Shown in pieces: positions 16,654-25,200 of a stretch of DNA of 64,000 nt; the first letter of the stretch is position 1; each line of letters begins with the position of its first letter. Source of the DNA: Promicromonospora sukumoe 327MFSha3.1 (lineage in GTDB: Bacteria > Actinomycetota > Actinomycetes > Actinomycetales > Cellulomonadaceae); assembly GCF_000385135.1 (NCBI RefSeq), contig NZ_ARQM01000010.1:1736001-1800000 (forward strand). The letters run 5' to 3'. The notes under the pieces are model-generated. The model was not told where the DNA came from, searched no databases, and saw only the letters and a program-made list of their open reading frames with translations. The position numbers and the translations under genes are program-made.

Positions 16654-17454
16654 GTGACAGAACAGGACATTGCGGGCGGAGCGGCTGGCGGGACGCCGGC
16701 GGACGGCGCCGGGCCCGTCTTCTCGCCCGACGCGCGCCGCCTGGACCTCGGGCGGCTCGGCGCGATCACGCTCGTGGTGGGCATCGTGCTGACCGGGCCG
16801 CTGGCCTGGGCCTGCGGCTACGCCGTCGTGACCGACCCGGACCCCGTCGCCAAGGCGATCGCGGGCTTCTTCGGGCTGCTGTTCGGCGGTCTGTGCGTGC
16901 TGTTCGTCGCGAACTTCTGGCGGGTCACCCGGCCGCGCGGCATCGTGATCGACGTCGCCGGCATCTGGTTCTGGCACGGCACGTCCTGGGACCTGGTCCG
17001 CTGGACCCAGGCGGCGCGGATCGGGCTGTCCTACGAGCTGCCGCCCGACCTGCCGACCGTCGGCGGGCCGCTCGACCACCTCAAGGCGAAGGTGAGCGAC
17101 TGGGTCAAGGGCAAGGTGTTCGGCGCCCTGCGCGTGACCGACAAGCGGGGCATCGCCCTGGAGGTCGTGCCGCTGCGCGAGGAGGAGGTGCGCGGGCTGT
17201 CCCGCCTGCTGCGGTACCGCACCAAGGAGCCCGGGGCTGCACGGCGCGCGACGTCGGGTGCTGTGTCGGGCGCCGCGTCGGACCTGCCTTCGGGTCTGGT
17301 GCCGGTGCTCTGGCGCGTCCGGCTGCCCGGCGGGTACCACTCGTTCGAGAAGCTGGTTGCCGCGGGCGAGCGGTTCGGCGGGCACACCTGGGAGGGCTGG
17401 TTCCGCAGGCAGCGGACCGGCGGCGCCGGCCGCGGCCCGCGACAGCAGGACTGA
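16654..17454 (+). CDS. Two-TM membrane protein, function unknown
   Basis: A 266-residue protein not recognised by name. After about 28 flexible residues there are two transmembrane helices (GAITLVVGIVLTGPLAWACGY and AGFFGLLFGGLCVLFVANFW), then a beta-rich cytoplasmic part (RGIVIDVAGIWFWHGTSWDLVRW) that resembles a PH-like domain, and a basic C-terminus. Such two-helix plus PH-like proteins are common in actinobacteria without known role. TACGCT, six bases, then GTG at 16654 mark a leaderless start. It stands alone between TetR and ArsR genes. Confidence 0.75.
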   Translation: MTEQDIAGGAAGGTPADGAGPVFSPDARRLDLGRLGAITLVVGIVLTGPLAWACGYAVVTDPDPVAKAIAGFFGLLFGGLCVLFVANFWRVTRPRGIVIDVAGIWFWHGTSWDLVRWTQAARIGLSYELPPDLPTVGGPLDHLKAKVSDWVKGKVFGALRVTDKRGIALEVVPLREEEVRGLSRLLRYRTKEPGAARRATSGAVSGAASDLPSGLVPVLWRVRLPGGYHSFEKLVAAGERFGGHTWEGWFRRQRTGGAGRGPRQQD

Positions 17455-17473
17455 CCGGGAGGTAGGACGGGCC

Positions 17474-17586
17474 CAGCTGCCGGGTTGAACCGCCCGGCTG
17501 AACCCGGCGGGTTGAGCCGCCCGGCTGAACTGCCGGGCCGAGCCGCCGGGGTGAAGCGCCCAACTGTTCCGCCCGGCTGAACCGCC
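17474..17586 (+). repeat. Degenerate CCGCCCGGCTGAA tandem repeats
   Basis: The space between the membrane protein and the ArsR gene is filled by imperfect copies of CCGCCCGGCTGAA (at least six). No promoter or open frame of note is seen. A related degenerate repeat, GGGCTGACCGGGCA, fills 49899-49950. Confidence 0.6.
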
Positions 17587-17589
17587 TGC

Positions 17590-18288
17590 TCAGCGCCTCG
17601 CGTCGGCCAGGTCGATGCCCCATGACTCGCGGACCAGCGTGCGCCCTACGTCGGTGACGTCCAGGCCGCGGCCGGACCGGTGTCGCGTCACCCAGCCGGC
17701 GTCGAGGAACCGCGCGCCGACCGCGGAGCCGAGCGCCCCCGCCAGGTGCGGACGGCGTTCGGTCCAGTCCAGGCAGGCCCGGGTCGTCGCACGACGGGCG
17801 GCGACGGCGCCGTCGACGTCCACGCCGATCTCGCGCAGTCCGACGGCGCCCGCGTCGGTCAGGGTGAGCTCGTCGCGGCCGGCGAGCCAGCCGGACCGCA
17901 CCCACGCGTCCGTCAGGCCGGTGCCCAGCCGCCCCGCGAGGTGGTCGTAGCAGAACCGTGCGGCGGCCAGGTACTCGGCCCGGCGGCTGCGGCGGTACCC
18001 GGAGACGGGGGCGGCGTCGGCCAGCACGCCGAGGGACTCCAGCGCGGCCGCGACGTCCGGGCCCGCCAGGACGTAGTACCGGTGCCGGCCGCGGCTGGTG
18101 GAGCTCACGAGCCCGGCGTCCGCCAGGACGGCCAGGTGCTCCGAGGCGGTCGAGGCGCTGACCCCGGCCGCCGTCGCAAGCTCGCCGGCCGGACGGCTCG
18201 TTCCGTCCAGGAGCAGGTTCAGGAACACCGAGCGCGCGGGCGTGGACAGCGCCCGGCCCACGGCGGTGAAGTCTCGGTCCCGGCTCAT
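17590..18288 (-). CDS. ArsR-family winged-helix regulator
   Basis: A 232-residue regulator. The first 90 residues are an ArsR winged helix (RPAGELATAAGVSASTASEHLAVLADAGLV, then RGRHRYYVL). The remaining 140 residues repeat the length of a second domain seen in the larger ArsR/HTH_20 regulators. There is no CxC metal motif, so it is not a classical metal sensor. TACGGT, six bases, then ATG at 18288 suggest a leaderless start; in-frame starts at 18312 and 18324 exist. Divergent from the OsmC gene with 64 bases between, so it probably controls it. Confidence 0.88.
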   Translation of the reverse strand: MSRDRDFTAVGRALSTPARSVFLNLLLDGTSRPAGELATAAGVSASTASEHLAVLADAGLVSSTSRGRHRYYVLAGPDVAAALESLGVLADAAPVSGYRRSRRAEYLAAARFCYDHLAGRLGTGLTDAWVRSGWLAGRDELTLTDAGAVGLREIGVDVDGAVAARRATTRACLDWTERRPHLAGALGSAVGARFLDAGWVTRHRSGRGLDVTDVGRTLVRESWGIDLADARR

Positions 18289-18352
18289 CGCCCGACCGTA
18301 CGGCGCGGACATTTCGGCGTCCACCGAAGGATTTCGCGCCTACTTTCACGGC

Positions 18353-18922
18353 ATGAGCCAGCGTCACGGCATGAGCCAGCCATCCGTCACCCCGCCCGTC
18401 GCCGACACGGCCCCCGACACCGACACGGCGCCCGCCGCAGTTCGTGCCGCCGTGCGCCCCGCCCCGTCCCACCCGTACGTCGCCCGCCTGCACTGGGCCG
18501 GCTCCACCGCCGCCGGCCTGCGTGGCTACTCCCGGGACCATGTCGCGGTCGCGGCCCCCGCCACGCCCGTCGTCGAGCTCAGCGCCGACGCCGCCTTCCG
18601 CGGCGACCCCGACCGGCTCAACCCGGAGCAGCTCGTCGTGATGGCCGCGTCGTCCTGCCAGCTGCTGTCCTTCCTCGGGGCCGCCGCGCGTGCCGGGGTG
18701 GACGTGCTCGCCTACGACGACGAGGCCACCAGCCACCTGGACCTGACCGCGGTGCCCCAGTGCCTCGGCACCATCCGTCTGGCCGTGACGGTCAACGTGG
18801 CCGCCGGGACCGACGAGGCGCTGGTCCACCGGCTCGCCGAGCAGGCGCACCAGGCCTGCTACGTCGCGAACTCGCTTGCGGTTCCCGTCGAGGTCGCCAC
18901 CACGGTGCGGGTGGGGCGATGA
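18353..18922 (+). CDS. OsmC-family peroxiredoxin-like protein
   Basis: A 189-residue OsmC/Ohr-fold protein that reduces organic peroxides. It has RGYSRDHVAVAAPATPVVELSADAAFRG and LNPEQLVVMAASSCQLLSFL, where the cysteine of ASSCQ is one catalytic residue, and AHQACYVANSL, which holds the second. TACTTT, six bases and ATG at 18353 form a leaderless start. The first 36 bases contain an exact 18-base direct duplication around GGCATGAGCCAGC, giving MSQRHGMSQ. The stop overlaps the next gene as ATGA. Confidence 0.9.
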   Translation: MSQRHGMSQPSVTPPVADTAPDTDTAPAAVRAAVRPAPSHPYVARLHWAGSTAAGLRGYSRDHVAVAAPATPVVELSADAAFRGDPDRLNPEQLVVMAASSCQLLSFLGAAARAGVDVLAYDDEATSHLDLTAVPQCLGTIRLAVTVNVAAGTDEALVHRLAEQAHQACYVANSLAVPVEVATTVRVGR

Positions 18923-19377
18923 CGGCGATGAGCACCCACCTGCGGGACCTGGAGGTCCACCTGCCCGACCGGCCCGGCGCCCTCGCGGACCTGGGCCAGG
19001 CGCTCGGCGCGGCCGGCGTCAGCCTGGAGGGCGGCAGCGTCTTCACCGTCGACGGCCGGGCCGTGGCGCACTACCTGGTGCACGACGGCGCCCGCGCGCT
19101 CCGGTCGGTCAGCACGGCGGGGCTCGGCCCTGCGGTGGTGCGCGACGTCGTCCTCGCGCGCCTGGACCAGGAGGTGCCCGGCCAGCTCGGCACGCTCGCC
19201 CGCCGCCTCGGCGACGCGGGCGTGAACGTGCTGGTCCAGTACAGCGACCACGTCGGCAACCTGGTGCTGCTGGTCGCGGACGACGACGCGGCGGCCGCAC
19301 GCGAGGTCGTCGCCGCCTGGGGGCGCCGGCTCACGCCGCGCGACGGGACCGCCACCGCCCGACCAGCGTCCACGTGA
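18919..19377 (+). CDS. ACT-domain protein
   Basis: A 152-residue protein made of two ACT domains (LEVHLPDRPGALADLGQALGAAGVSLEG, then LDQEVPGQLGTLARRLGDAGVNVLVQY). ACT pairs bind amino acids or related small ligands allosterically. No catalytic domain is attached, so it may act as a regulatory subunit or sensor. It is coupled to OsmC by ATGA overlap. Its last 47 bases overlap the 3' end of the convergent SDR gene. Confidence 0.85.
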   Translation: MTAMSTHLRDLEVHLPDRPGALADLGQALGAAGVSLEGGSVFTVDGRAVAHYLVHDGARALRSVSTAGLGPAVVRDVVLARLDQEVPGQLGTLARRLGDAGVNVLVQYSDHVGNLVLLVADDDAAAAREVVAAWGRRLTPRDGTATARPAST

Positions 19378-20269
19378 TCATGCGGGCCAGCCGCACGGGC
19401 CCGTAGCGGACGCCGCTGGCGAACGGCGCCTCGCCGCGCAGCGTAGCCTCGGCACCGCCGTCGACGAACAGGACCTGTCCCGTGGTGAAACCGGCGTCCG
19501 GCGAGAGCAGCCAGGCGATGCTTGCCGCGACTGGCTCGACCGGTCCGGGCAGCCCGAGGGGCTGGGGCAGGGCGTCCTGCAGCACGCGCACGCTGGCGGC
19601 GTCGGCGAGCAGGGTGGCGCGAGCCGTCCCGGTGGCGACGACGCCGGGCGCCACCGCGTTGAGCGGGATGCCCGCACCGGCCCACTCCGGGCCCACCGCC
19701 GCGCGGCGGAGCCAGCGGTTCAGCGCGATCTTGGTCGACCGGTACACGACCGAGCCCCGGCCGCGGGCCACCAGGCCGGCCGCGGTCGCCAGGGCGCGGG
19801 GCTCGTCGTCGGCGAGGCAGGCCTCGACCAGGTCCTGGTCGCCCGCCGAGAGCGCCGAGGCCGAGGACACGACGACGGCCCGCGGCTCCGCGGCGTGCGC
19901 CAGGTCGTCGCGCAGCGCCCGGAGCAGCGCGACGGTGCTGAAGAAGTTGAGGCCGACGGCGACCGCCGGGTCCGCGCTCCCCGCGACGAGCGCCACGCCG
20001 TCGATCGCGGCGGGTTCGGGTGCAGGTGCGGGTGCGGATGGGCGGGCGCGTGGGTGTGCGGGCGCGGGTGCGGCTGCGAGGGCCCGGATGTGGTCGACGG
20101 CGGCGGCGCGAGCCCCCGGGTCGGTGAGATCGGCGCGGACGTCGGCCGCCTCGGTGACGCCGCAGCGGATCACGCGTGCGCCGTCCCGCTCCAGCCGGTC
20201 GGCGACGGCGGCGCCGATCCCGGAGTCGGTGCCGGTGACGACGTAGGTGCGGCCGGTGTGCTCGGTCAT
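19331..20269 (-). CDS. SDR-family oxidoreductase (coniferyl-alcohol/3-alpha-HSD-like)
   Basis: A 312-residue SDR. TGTDSGIGAAVADRL binds the cofactor, the serine lies in VVVSSASAL, and the catalytic pair is YRSTK. NAVAPGVV and VLFVDGG are the usual late motifs. An Ala/Pro-rich stretch (APAPAHPRARPSAPAPAPEP) near residues 70-90 interrupts the region before the NAG-equivalent strand. GGGAGGAG precedes the ATG at 20269. Two CACTAGTG dyads lie between this gene and the divergent TetR. Confidence 0.88.
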   Translation of the reverse strand: MTEHTGRTYVVTGTDSGIGAAVADRLERDGARVIRCGVTEAADVRADLTDPGARAAAVDHIRALAAAPAPAHPRARPSAPAPAPEPAAIDGVALVAGSADPAVAVGLNFFSTVALLRALRDDLAHAAEPRAVVVSSASALSAGDQDLVEACLADDEPRALATAAGLVARGRGSVVYRSTKIALNRWLRRAAVGPEWAGAGIPLNAVAPGVVATGTARATLLADAASVRVLQDALPQPLGLPGPVEPVAASIAWLLSPDAGFTTGQVLFVDGGAEATLRGEAPFASGVRYGPVRLARMITWTLVGRWRSRRAA

Positions 20270-20288
20270 GGTCTCCTCCCGATCGGAG

Positions 20289-20314
20289 TGCACTAGTGCA
20301 TCATTACACTAGTG
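20289..20314. promoter_or_regulatory. Twin CACTAGTG operators
   Basis: TGCACTAGTGCA, a perfect 12-base palindrome at 20289-20300, and a second CACTAGTG core at 20307-20314 have centres 16 bases apart. They lie between the SDR and the TetR gene and upstream of TATGCT at 20327, the likely -10 of the TetR transcript. Binding by the neighbouring TetR is inferred. Confidence 0.65.
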
Positions 20315-20474
20315 CATCGAGCGCGCTATGCTGTGCGGCAGGGCGAACCGCAGGGCGAGCCCCCGCGGCGTCCGCACCATCGACGCAGCACGGTCGCACC
20401 ACAGAGGCGCCCTGGCCGCCGGGCAGGCGAGGGACAGGCGCGGAAGGCCACACGGCAGCCGGAAGGGGAGAGGC

Positions 20475-21107
20475 ATGACGGCGGACGAGCACGGCGGGAT
20501 CCGGGAGCGCAAACGGGCGGCGACCCGGAACGCCGTCGTGATCGCGGCGACGCGGCTGTTCCTCGAGCGGGGCGTGAGCGGGACGTCGATCGACGACATC
20601 GCGGCCGAGGCCGGCATCGCGCGGCGCACGTTCTTCCTGCACTTCCCGGCCAAGGAGGACGTGCTCTTCCACTACCTGGAGGGGCACGTCCGCCGCGCGG
20701 TCGCGGCGCTCGACGACCTGCCGGAGGGTGGGCCCGAGGGCGGACGTCCGGACGGTGCCGCCGGCGTCCGCGCCGTGATGGGGGTGCTCGTCGACCTGTT
20801 CGACGACCCTCGGGCCCGCACGGACGAGCTGGCCGGCCTGCGCACCGAGCTCGTCACCGCGGCGCGCGGGCTGCCGCCGTCCCTCGTGGTGCGGCTGCAG
20901 CGGGCGCAGTCCGAGCTCGTCGACGCGCTGCGCGGGAAGTTCCCCGATCCCACCGGGTGGCCGGTCATGTCCGCGCACCTCGGCGCCTGCATGGGCGCCG
21001 CCGCAGCCGCCGCTGTCGCCGCCGAGCGGCCCGAGCGGCGCGCCGCGGCGATCCGCGACGCCGTCGACCGGGCGAGCGCAGGGTTCGACCGGGACCCGGC
21101 CGCCTGA
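20475..21107 (+). CDS. TetR-family regulator between two SDR genes
   Basis: A 210-residue TetR protein with HTH IDDIAAEAGIARRTFFLHFPAKEDVLF. GGGGAGAGG precedes the ATG at 20475; the frame is open upstream to 20328 but those codons lie in the presumed 135-base leader. The C-terminal helices are Ala-rich and not classifiable by eye. It is divergent from one SDR and convergent with another, and the CACTAGTG sites upstream make the first SDR the likely target. Confidence 0.9.
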   Translation: MTADEHGGIRERKRAATRNAVVIAATRLFLERGVSGTSIDDIAAEAGIARRTFFLHFPAKEDVLFHYLEGHVRRAVAALDDLPEGGPEGGRPDGAAGVRAVMGVLVDLFDDPRARTDELAGLRTELVTAARGLPPSLVVRLQRAQSELVDALRGKFPDPTGWPVMSAHLGACMGAAAAAAVAAERPERRAAAIRDAVDRASAGFDRDPAA

Positions 21108-21155
21108 GGGCCGGGGCGAACCGGCCCGATCCGACGAGACACGACCCGCCGTCGC

Positions 21156-22013
21156 TCAGCTCTCTGTCGCCCCCACCAGCTCCGCCGAGCGCTCCCAGAG
21201 CCGCCGCGCGAGGTCGGCGTCGCGGGCCTGCGGATGCAGGCGGCGGGCGACGCGTCCCCGCTCGTAGTACGCGCCGGACTGCCAGTCGGTGCCCGGCTCG
21301 GTCTGCGCGAAGCGGACGAGCTGCGCGGCGCCCTGCTCGGGCGTGGCCATGAACAGCTTGCCGATCCGGCTCTGGTAGAGCGGCCGCATGAAGCTGGTGC
21401 TCTCGGCCGCGAAGTTCGTCGCGACGCCGCCCGGGTGGAACGCCACGGACGCGAGTCCCTGGTCGTGGTACCGGCGGTGCAGCTCGGCGGTGAACAGGAT
21501 GTTCTCGAGCTTGGCGGTGCCGTAGGCGAGGTGGGGCGTGAAGTCCCGGTCGTGGTCCAGGTCGTCCAGGTCGAGGTGGCCGAACAGGCGTGCCCCCACG
21601 CTCGACGTCTGGATCACGGTGGCCCGGCTCGCCAGCAGCTTGTCCAGCAGCAGGTCGGTGAGCAGGAACTGTGCCAGGTGGTTGACCTGGAAGGTCCGCT
21701 CGAAGCCGTCCTCGGTCTTGGAGCGGTCGCCCAGGATGCCGCCCGCGTTGTTGGCCAGGACGTCGATCCGCGCGCACGTCTCGTCGAGCCGGGCGGCCAG
21801 GTCGCGGACCTCGCTCAGTCGCGCGTAGTCCGCCACGAGGTGCTCGGCGCCCAGCTCGCGCGCGACCGCCGCGGTCTTCTCCGGCGAGCGTCCGACGACG
21901 ACCACCCGGTGCCCGGCGTCGGCGAGCAGTCGTGCGGCCGCCGCCCCGATCCCGTCGCTGGCGCCGGTGATCACGATGGTCCTGCGGTCGGCCTCGGGCT
22001 CGGCGTTCTCCAT
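21156..22013 (-). CDS. SDR-family NAD(P)-dependent oxidoreductase (retinol-dehydrogenase-like)
   Basis: A 285-residue SDR. It has TGASDGIGAAAARLL, NNAGGI, TSSVGARLFG with the catalytic serine, and YGTAK as the catalytic motif. The long loop between serine and tyrosine (DLDDLDHDRDFTPHLA) and the motif HPGGVATNF place it with the retinol-dehydrogenase/WWOX-like group. Cofactor preference is probably NADP. Monocistronic, convergent with the TetR gene. The start at 22013 has no strong ribosome site. Confidence 0.9.
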   Translation of the reverse strand: MENAEPEADRRTIVITGASDGIGAAAARLLADAGHRVVVVGRSPEKTAAVARELGAEHLVADYARLSEVRDLAARLDETCARIDVLANNAGGILGDRSKTEDGFERTFQVNHLAQFLLTDLLLDKLLASRATVIQTSSVGARLFGHLDLDDLDHDRDFTPHLAYGTAKLENILFTAELHRRYHDQGLASVAFHPGGVATNFAAESTSFMRPLYQSRIGKLFMATPEQGAAQLVRFAQTEPGTDWQSGAYYERGRVARRLHPQARDADLARRLWERSAELVGATES

Positions 22014-22286
22014 GGCACACAAGCATGCTCCCGCACGCACCCGAGCCGAAACCGGCACGCCAGGACCCGTCGCCAGGCCGCATCTGTAGCAAGTTTTCCG
22101 AGGGTGAAAACCCCTCTGACCTGCGCTTTTCATGGCTACTAAATGCATATGAACAGGAAAAGCCGGATAAACCAGTTGTAGGACGCGTTCAGCATGATCA
22201 CACTCGGTGTCGGGTAAGCACCCAGGAAACTGCTCGGAAACGAACGTTCCGGAACTGCTCAGGAAACACCAACACGGGGGTTGGCG
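22014..22286. other. AT-richer upstream region of the Rhs gene
   Basis: These 273 bases hold no gene. From about 22085 to 22270 the DNA is clearly richer in A and T than its surroundings, with stretches such as AAGTTTTCCGAGGG and ACTAAATGCATATG. It presumably holds the Rhs promoter; no -35/-10 pair is unambiguous. Confidence 0.5.
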
Positions 22287-25200
22287 ATGTCCGAGGCACG
22301 TGCACACCACCTGGCCAGCACCTGGCTGATGCGACGCTGGCTGGCGATGGGGGTGGCCGTCGGTTTCTCGGCGACCCTGCTGATCGCCGTCGCACCGGAA
22401 GTGCGGGCGGAGAGCGCGTCGGCCGCGGTGCCACAGGCCACGGCGGGCGAGGGCCCGGCCGACCGCGCGATGCCGGACGGCGTGCGGCGCTCCACCGCCT
22501 ATGCCGAGGACGAGCGCCCGCCGGTGGTGCCGGAGTCCGTGTCCGCCGAGGGCGGGCCGGCCGAGGTCACGCCGACGAGGTGGCGCGCGCTCACGGCGCC
22601 GACCGCCACGCGGGCGAGCGCCGCCGCGGCCGGCTTCGCCGAGATCGACCTGCGCCCGGGCTTCGTGCTCGGCGACACGTCCCTGGTCCTGTACTTCTCC
22701 ACCGGTGACGTCGACCCGGACTGGACCGCCGCCGTCGTGCGGCTGTACGAGGGCGACGACCAGACCGAGCAGGAGTCGGTGCGGCTGACCCGCGCGGAGC
22801 TGGAGGGACCGCGGTTCTGCGGCGCCGCCGACTTCTGCCGTTCGTTCGGCGCCGAGGACGGCTGGGAGCTGGAGGAGGGCAAGGACTACTTCGTCACCGT
22901 CGCGGCGGTGCTGCCGGGCGGCGACGAGGTGGTCTCCGAGCCGTCGGGCACCTCGAAGGCGCGGGCGACGATTCTGCCGCCCGGCATCCCGGACGACCAG
23001 GCGGCCGGCTGCGGGTGCGAGAACGCGCTGGCGCCGACCGCCGTCGGGCAGGCGCAGCGCGGCGTGGGGGTCAACAGCGGGACCGGCGCGTTCGTACGCG
23101 TCGAGCGGGACCTGCAGATGGCGTCGTACGGCATCTCGTTCGGCAGCGCGCGCACGTACTCCTCGGCGAACAACCGCCAGGGGCCGTTCGGCGTCGGCTG
23201 GGCGTGGTCGTACGACATGCGCGTCACGGAGACGGACGACGGCGTCATCGTGCGCGCCGAGGACGGCGCCGAGGCGCTCTACGAGCCGGACGGCGACGGG
23301 TACACCCGCCCGCCGGGCGTGCGCTCGGATCTCAAGCGCGCCGGTGAGGGCTGGGAGCTGGTCACGCCGCGGCAGGTCACGTACCGGTTCGGCGCGGACG
23401 GCCGGCTCACGGCGGTGCTCAGCCCGCGCGACGACGGCGTCCGCCTGGAGTACGTCGAGGTCGATGACAAGGGCAGGGACGAGGACCGCGACGACGTCCG
23501 GATCACGGACGCCTCGGGGCGCACCGCCGTCGCGGAGCTCACCGACGGGCTGATCCGGAGGATCGCGCTCCCGGACCGCCGTCAGGTGCGGTTCGAGTAC
23601 GCCGGCGGCCTCCTGGCGAAGGTCAAGGACGCCCGCGGGAACGGCTGGGAGTACCGGTACGACGCCGAGGGCCTGCTCACCGAGATCGTGGACCCGCACG
23701 AGGTCGTGGCCGTGCACAACGAGTACGGCGACGACGGGCGCGTCGTGGCGCAGCGGGACGGCGTCGGGGCCCAGATGTCGTTCGCCTGGGACGCCGACAA
23801 GCAGGAGGCGCGCAGCACCGACGCCGACGACGTCTCGATCTACGACGGCTACCACGACAACGTGCTGCTCTACAGCCAGCGCAGCACCGGCGACGCCGAC
23901 AACCACCGGTACAACAAGCGCCTGGACCGCAACCTCGTGGTCAACGGCAACCAGTACCAGCACGTGGTCGAGTTCGACGGGCGGGGCAACCCGACGCAGG
24001 CCGTGGCGCCGCAGGGCTTCGACGAGAAGACCAAGTACGACGACCGGAACAACCCGATCGAGTTCACCGACGCCAAGGGCAACGTCTGGAAGAACACGTA
24101 CAACGAGTTCGACGAGCTGGTCCGCAGCGTCGACGCCGAGGGCAACGACGTCGAGCACGCCTACGACGACCGGGGCCTGCGCACCTCCACGACCGACCAG
24201 CGCGACAAGGTCACGCGCTACGAGTACCTGCCGGACGGCGCGGAGAACGCCGGGCTGCTGACCGCCGTCGTCTCGCCGGAGGGGCGGCGCAGCGAGTACC
24301 GGTACGACCGGACGGGCCGGCAGGTCGCCGCGACGGACCCGCGCGGCACCGGCAACCCGCGCGACCGGCGGCACTACACGATCGAGACGACCTACGACGA
24401 GCAGGACCGCGTGGTGCGCGTCGACGAGCCGGGCAAGACCCACGGCTGGCGCTCGCTGTACGACGACGTCGGCCGGCTCGCGAAGGAGATCTCGCCCGAG
24501 GGCGTCGTCAGCACCTTCTCCTACCTGGACAACGGCCTGCAGTCGAAGGTGGAGGCCGGCGGCCGGGTGATGACGTTCGGCTACACCGACGCCGGACGGC
24601 GCCAGACCGAGAGCGTCGTGATGAAGGGCGACGACCTGACGACGTCGTACACGTATGACGCGAAGGGCCTGGTCAAGACGGTGACGTCGCCGCGCGGCAA
24701 CGTGCCGGGTGCGGAGAGGGCGGACTTCACCACCGAGTACTTCTACGACGCCAACGACAACCCGATCCGGATGCGCATGCCGTACCCGGGCGGCGAGCAC
24801 GTGGACCGGGACATCAAGGTCGACGCGCTGGACCGCACGACGGCGTCGATCAACGAGCTGAACAAGACGTCCAGCTTCGAGCGCGGCAACACCGGCCAGG
24901 TGGACTCGGTCACGGACACCAAGGGCCGCACCACCACGATGGGGTACGACAAGAACGGGCGGCAGACCGAGCGCACCGACGCGGGGAACAAGACCACCCG
25001 CACCGAGTACGACGCGGCCGGCAACAAGATCAAGGAGACTTCGCCGGTAGGCGGCATCACGACGTACACCTACACGGACGACGGGCTGCTCGCGTCGGTG
25101 ACCGAGCCGCGCGGGAACGTCGACGGCGCCGACAAGGCCCGGTTCACCACGCGCTACGAGTACGACCTGGCCGGCAACCGCGTGCGGGAGATCGACCCGC

